Source of the DNA: Clostridia bacterium
GTDB lineage: Bacteria; Bacillota_A; Clostridia; Christensenellales; Aristaeellaceae
Assembly (NCBI GenBank): GCA_017432405.1
Contig: JAFRJF010000031.1
Location: 1-23,821, forward strand
Reading direction: 5' to 3'
Length of the DNA stretch: 23,821 nt
Each line of letters begins with the position of its first letter. Within the stretch, counting starts at the first letter, position 1. The position numbers were made by a program, and so were the translations under genes. Under the pieces are notes generated by a model that did not search any database, was not told the origin of the DNA, and saw nothing but the letters and a program-made list of their open reading frames with translations. Positions 23,806 to 23,821 of the stretch are shown here, piece after piece.

Positions 23806-23821
23806 ATGTATATGAGACTTG
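23806..23821 (+). CDS. Start of a gene cut by the window end
   Basis: Two in-frame ATGs (23806 and 23812) follow the divergent promoter and read M-Y-M-R-L before the sequence ends. No clear Shine-Dalgarno site precedes them and the leader would be only a few bases, so the true start may lie beyond the window. Nothing can be said about the product. Confidence 0.25.

Noticed and set aside
1..23821. tRNA, rRNA or known riboswitch genes
   Set aside because: Intergenic regions were read on both strands and no cloverleaf, rRNA segment or familiar riboswitch core was recognised; covariance searches were not possible.

Overview
The window reads as a high-GC, Gram-positive-like anaerobe, most likely an uncultured gut Clostridia relative. 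This is inferred from the gene families (YesM/YesN-type two-component proteins, GGDEF-EAL proteins, GH94/GH78/GH43 enzymes), the strong Shine-Dalgarno sites and the sigma-A type promoters. No rRNA or tRNA was seen, so the taxon is not settled. The left 1.6 kb is visibly poorer in G+C and is mobile DNA.

Layout. (1) Positions 1-1.6 kb hold an IS110-family element with an intact DEDD transposase. Its long left non-coding end could encode a bridge RNA. It abuts the headless C-terminal part of a 5'-nucleotidase. (2) 2.2-5.3 kb: a terminator, a consensus promoter and a large MscS-type channel carrying two extracytoplasmic domains, closed by a long perfect-looking palindrome. (3) 5.4-6.8 kb (minus): a GH43-like glycosidase. 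(4) 7.0-8.2 kb: a decayed stretch in which a secretion-signal ORF is fused to the tail of a degenerate GGDEF-EAL gene. (5) 8.2-9.9 kb (minus): an ACT-domain protein, a frameshifted CobW-type GTPase and a short orphan C-terminal fragment. (6) 10.0-13.5 kb (plus): a YczE-like membrane protein and a GH78 alpha-L-rhamnosidase. (7) 13.6-15.9 kb (plus): a membrane GGDEF-EAL protein whose GGDEF motif is degenerate but whose EAL site is intact. (8) 15.9-23.6 kb (minus): a five-gene run of GH94 phosphorylase, phosphohexomutase, YesM-like histidine kinase, solute-binding protein and YesN/AraC-type response regulator.

The last block is the most interesting. The GH94 enzyme resembles N,N'-diacetylchitobiose phosphorylases. 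Its sugar-1-phosphate product would suit the adjacent phosphohexomutase. The kinase, binding protein and regulator are packed with a 4-nt overlap and a 5-nt gap and have no ABC permease, suggesting a three-component sugar-sensing unit. Two 15-bp direct repeats at 20-bp spacing lie just upstream of the GH94 promoter and are plausible sites for the AraC-type regulator. Related palindromes sit in both intercistronic gaps of the run, and a half-copy lies upstream of it.

At the right edge a divergent promoter leads into a gene cut off by the window end. Function names rest on recalled family motifs; no database search was run.
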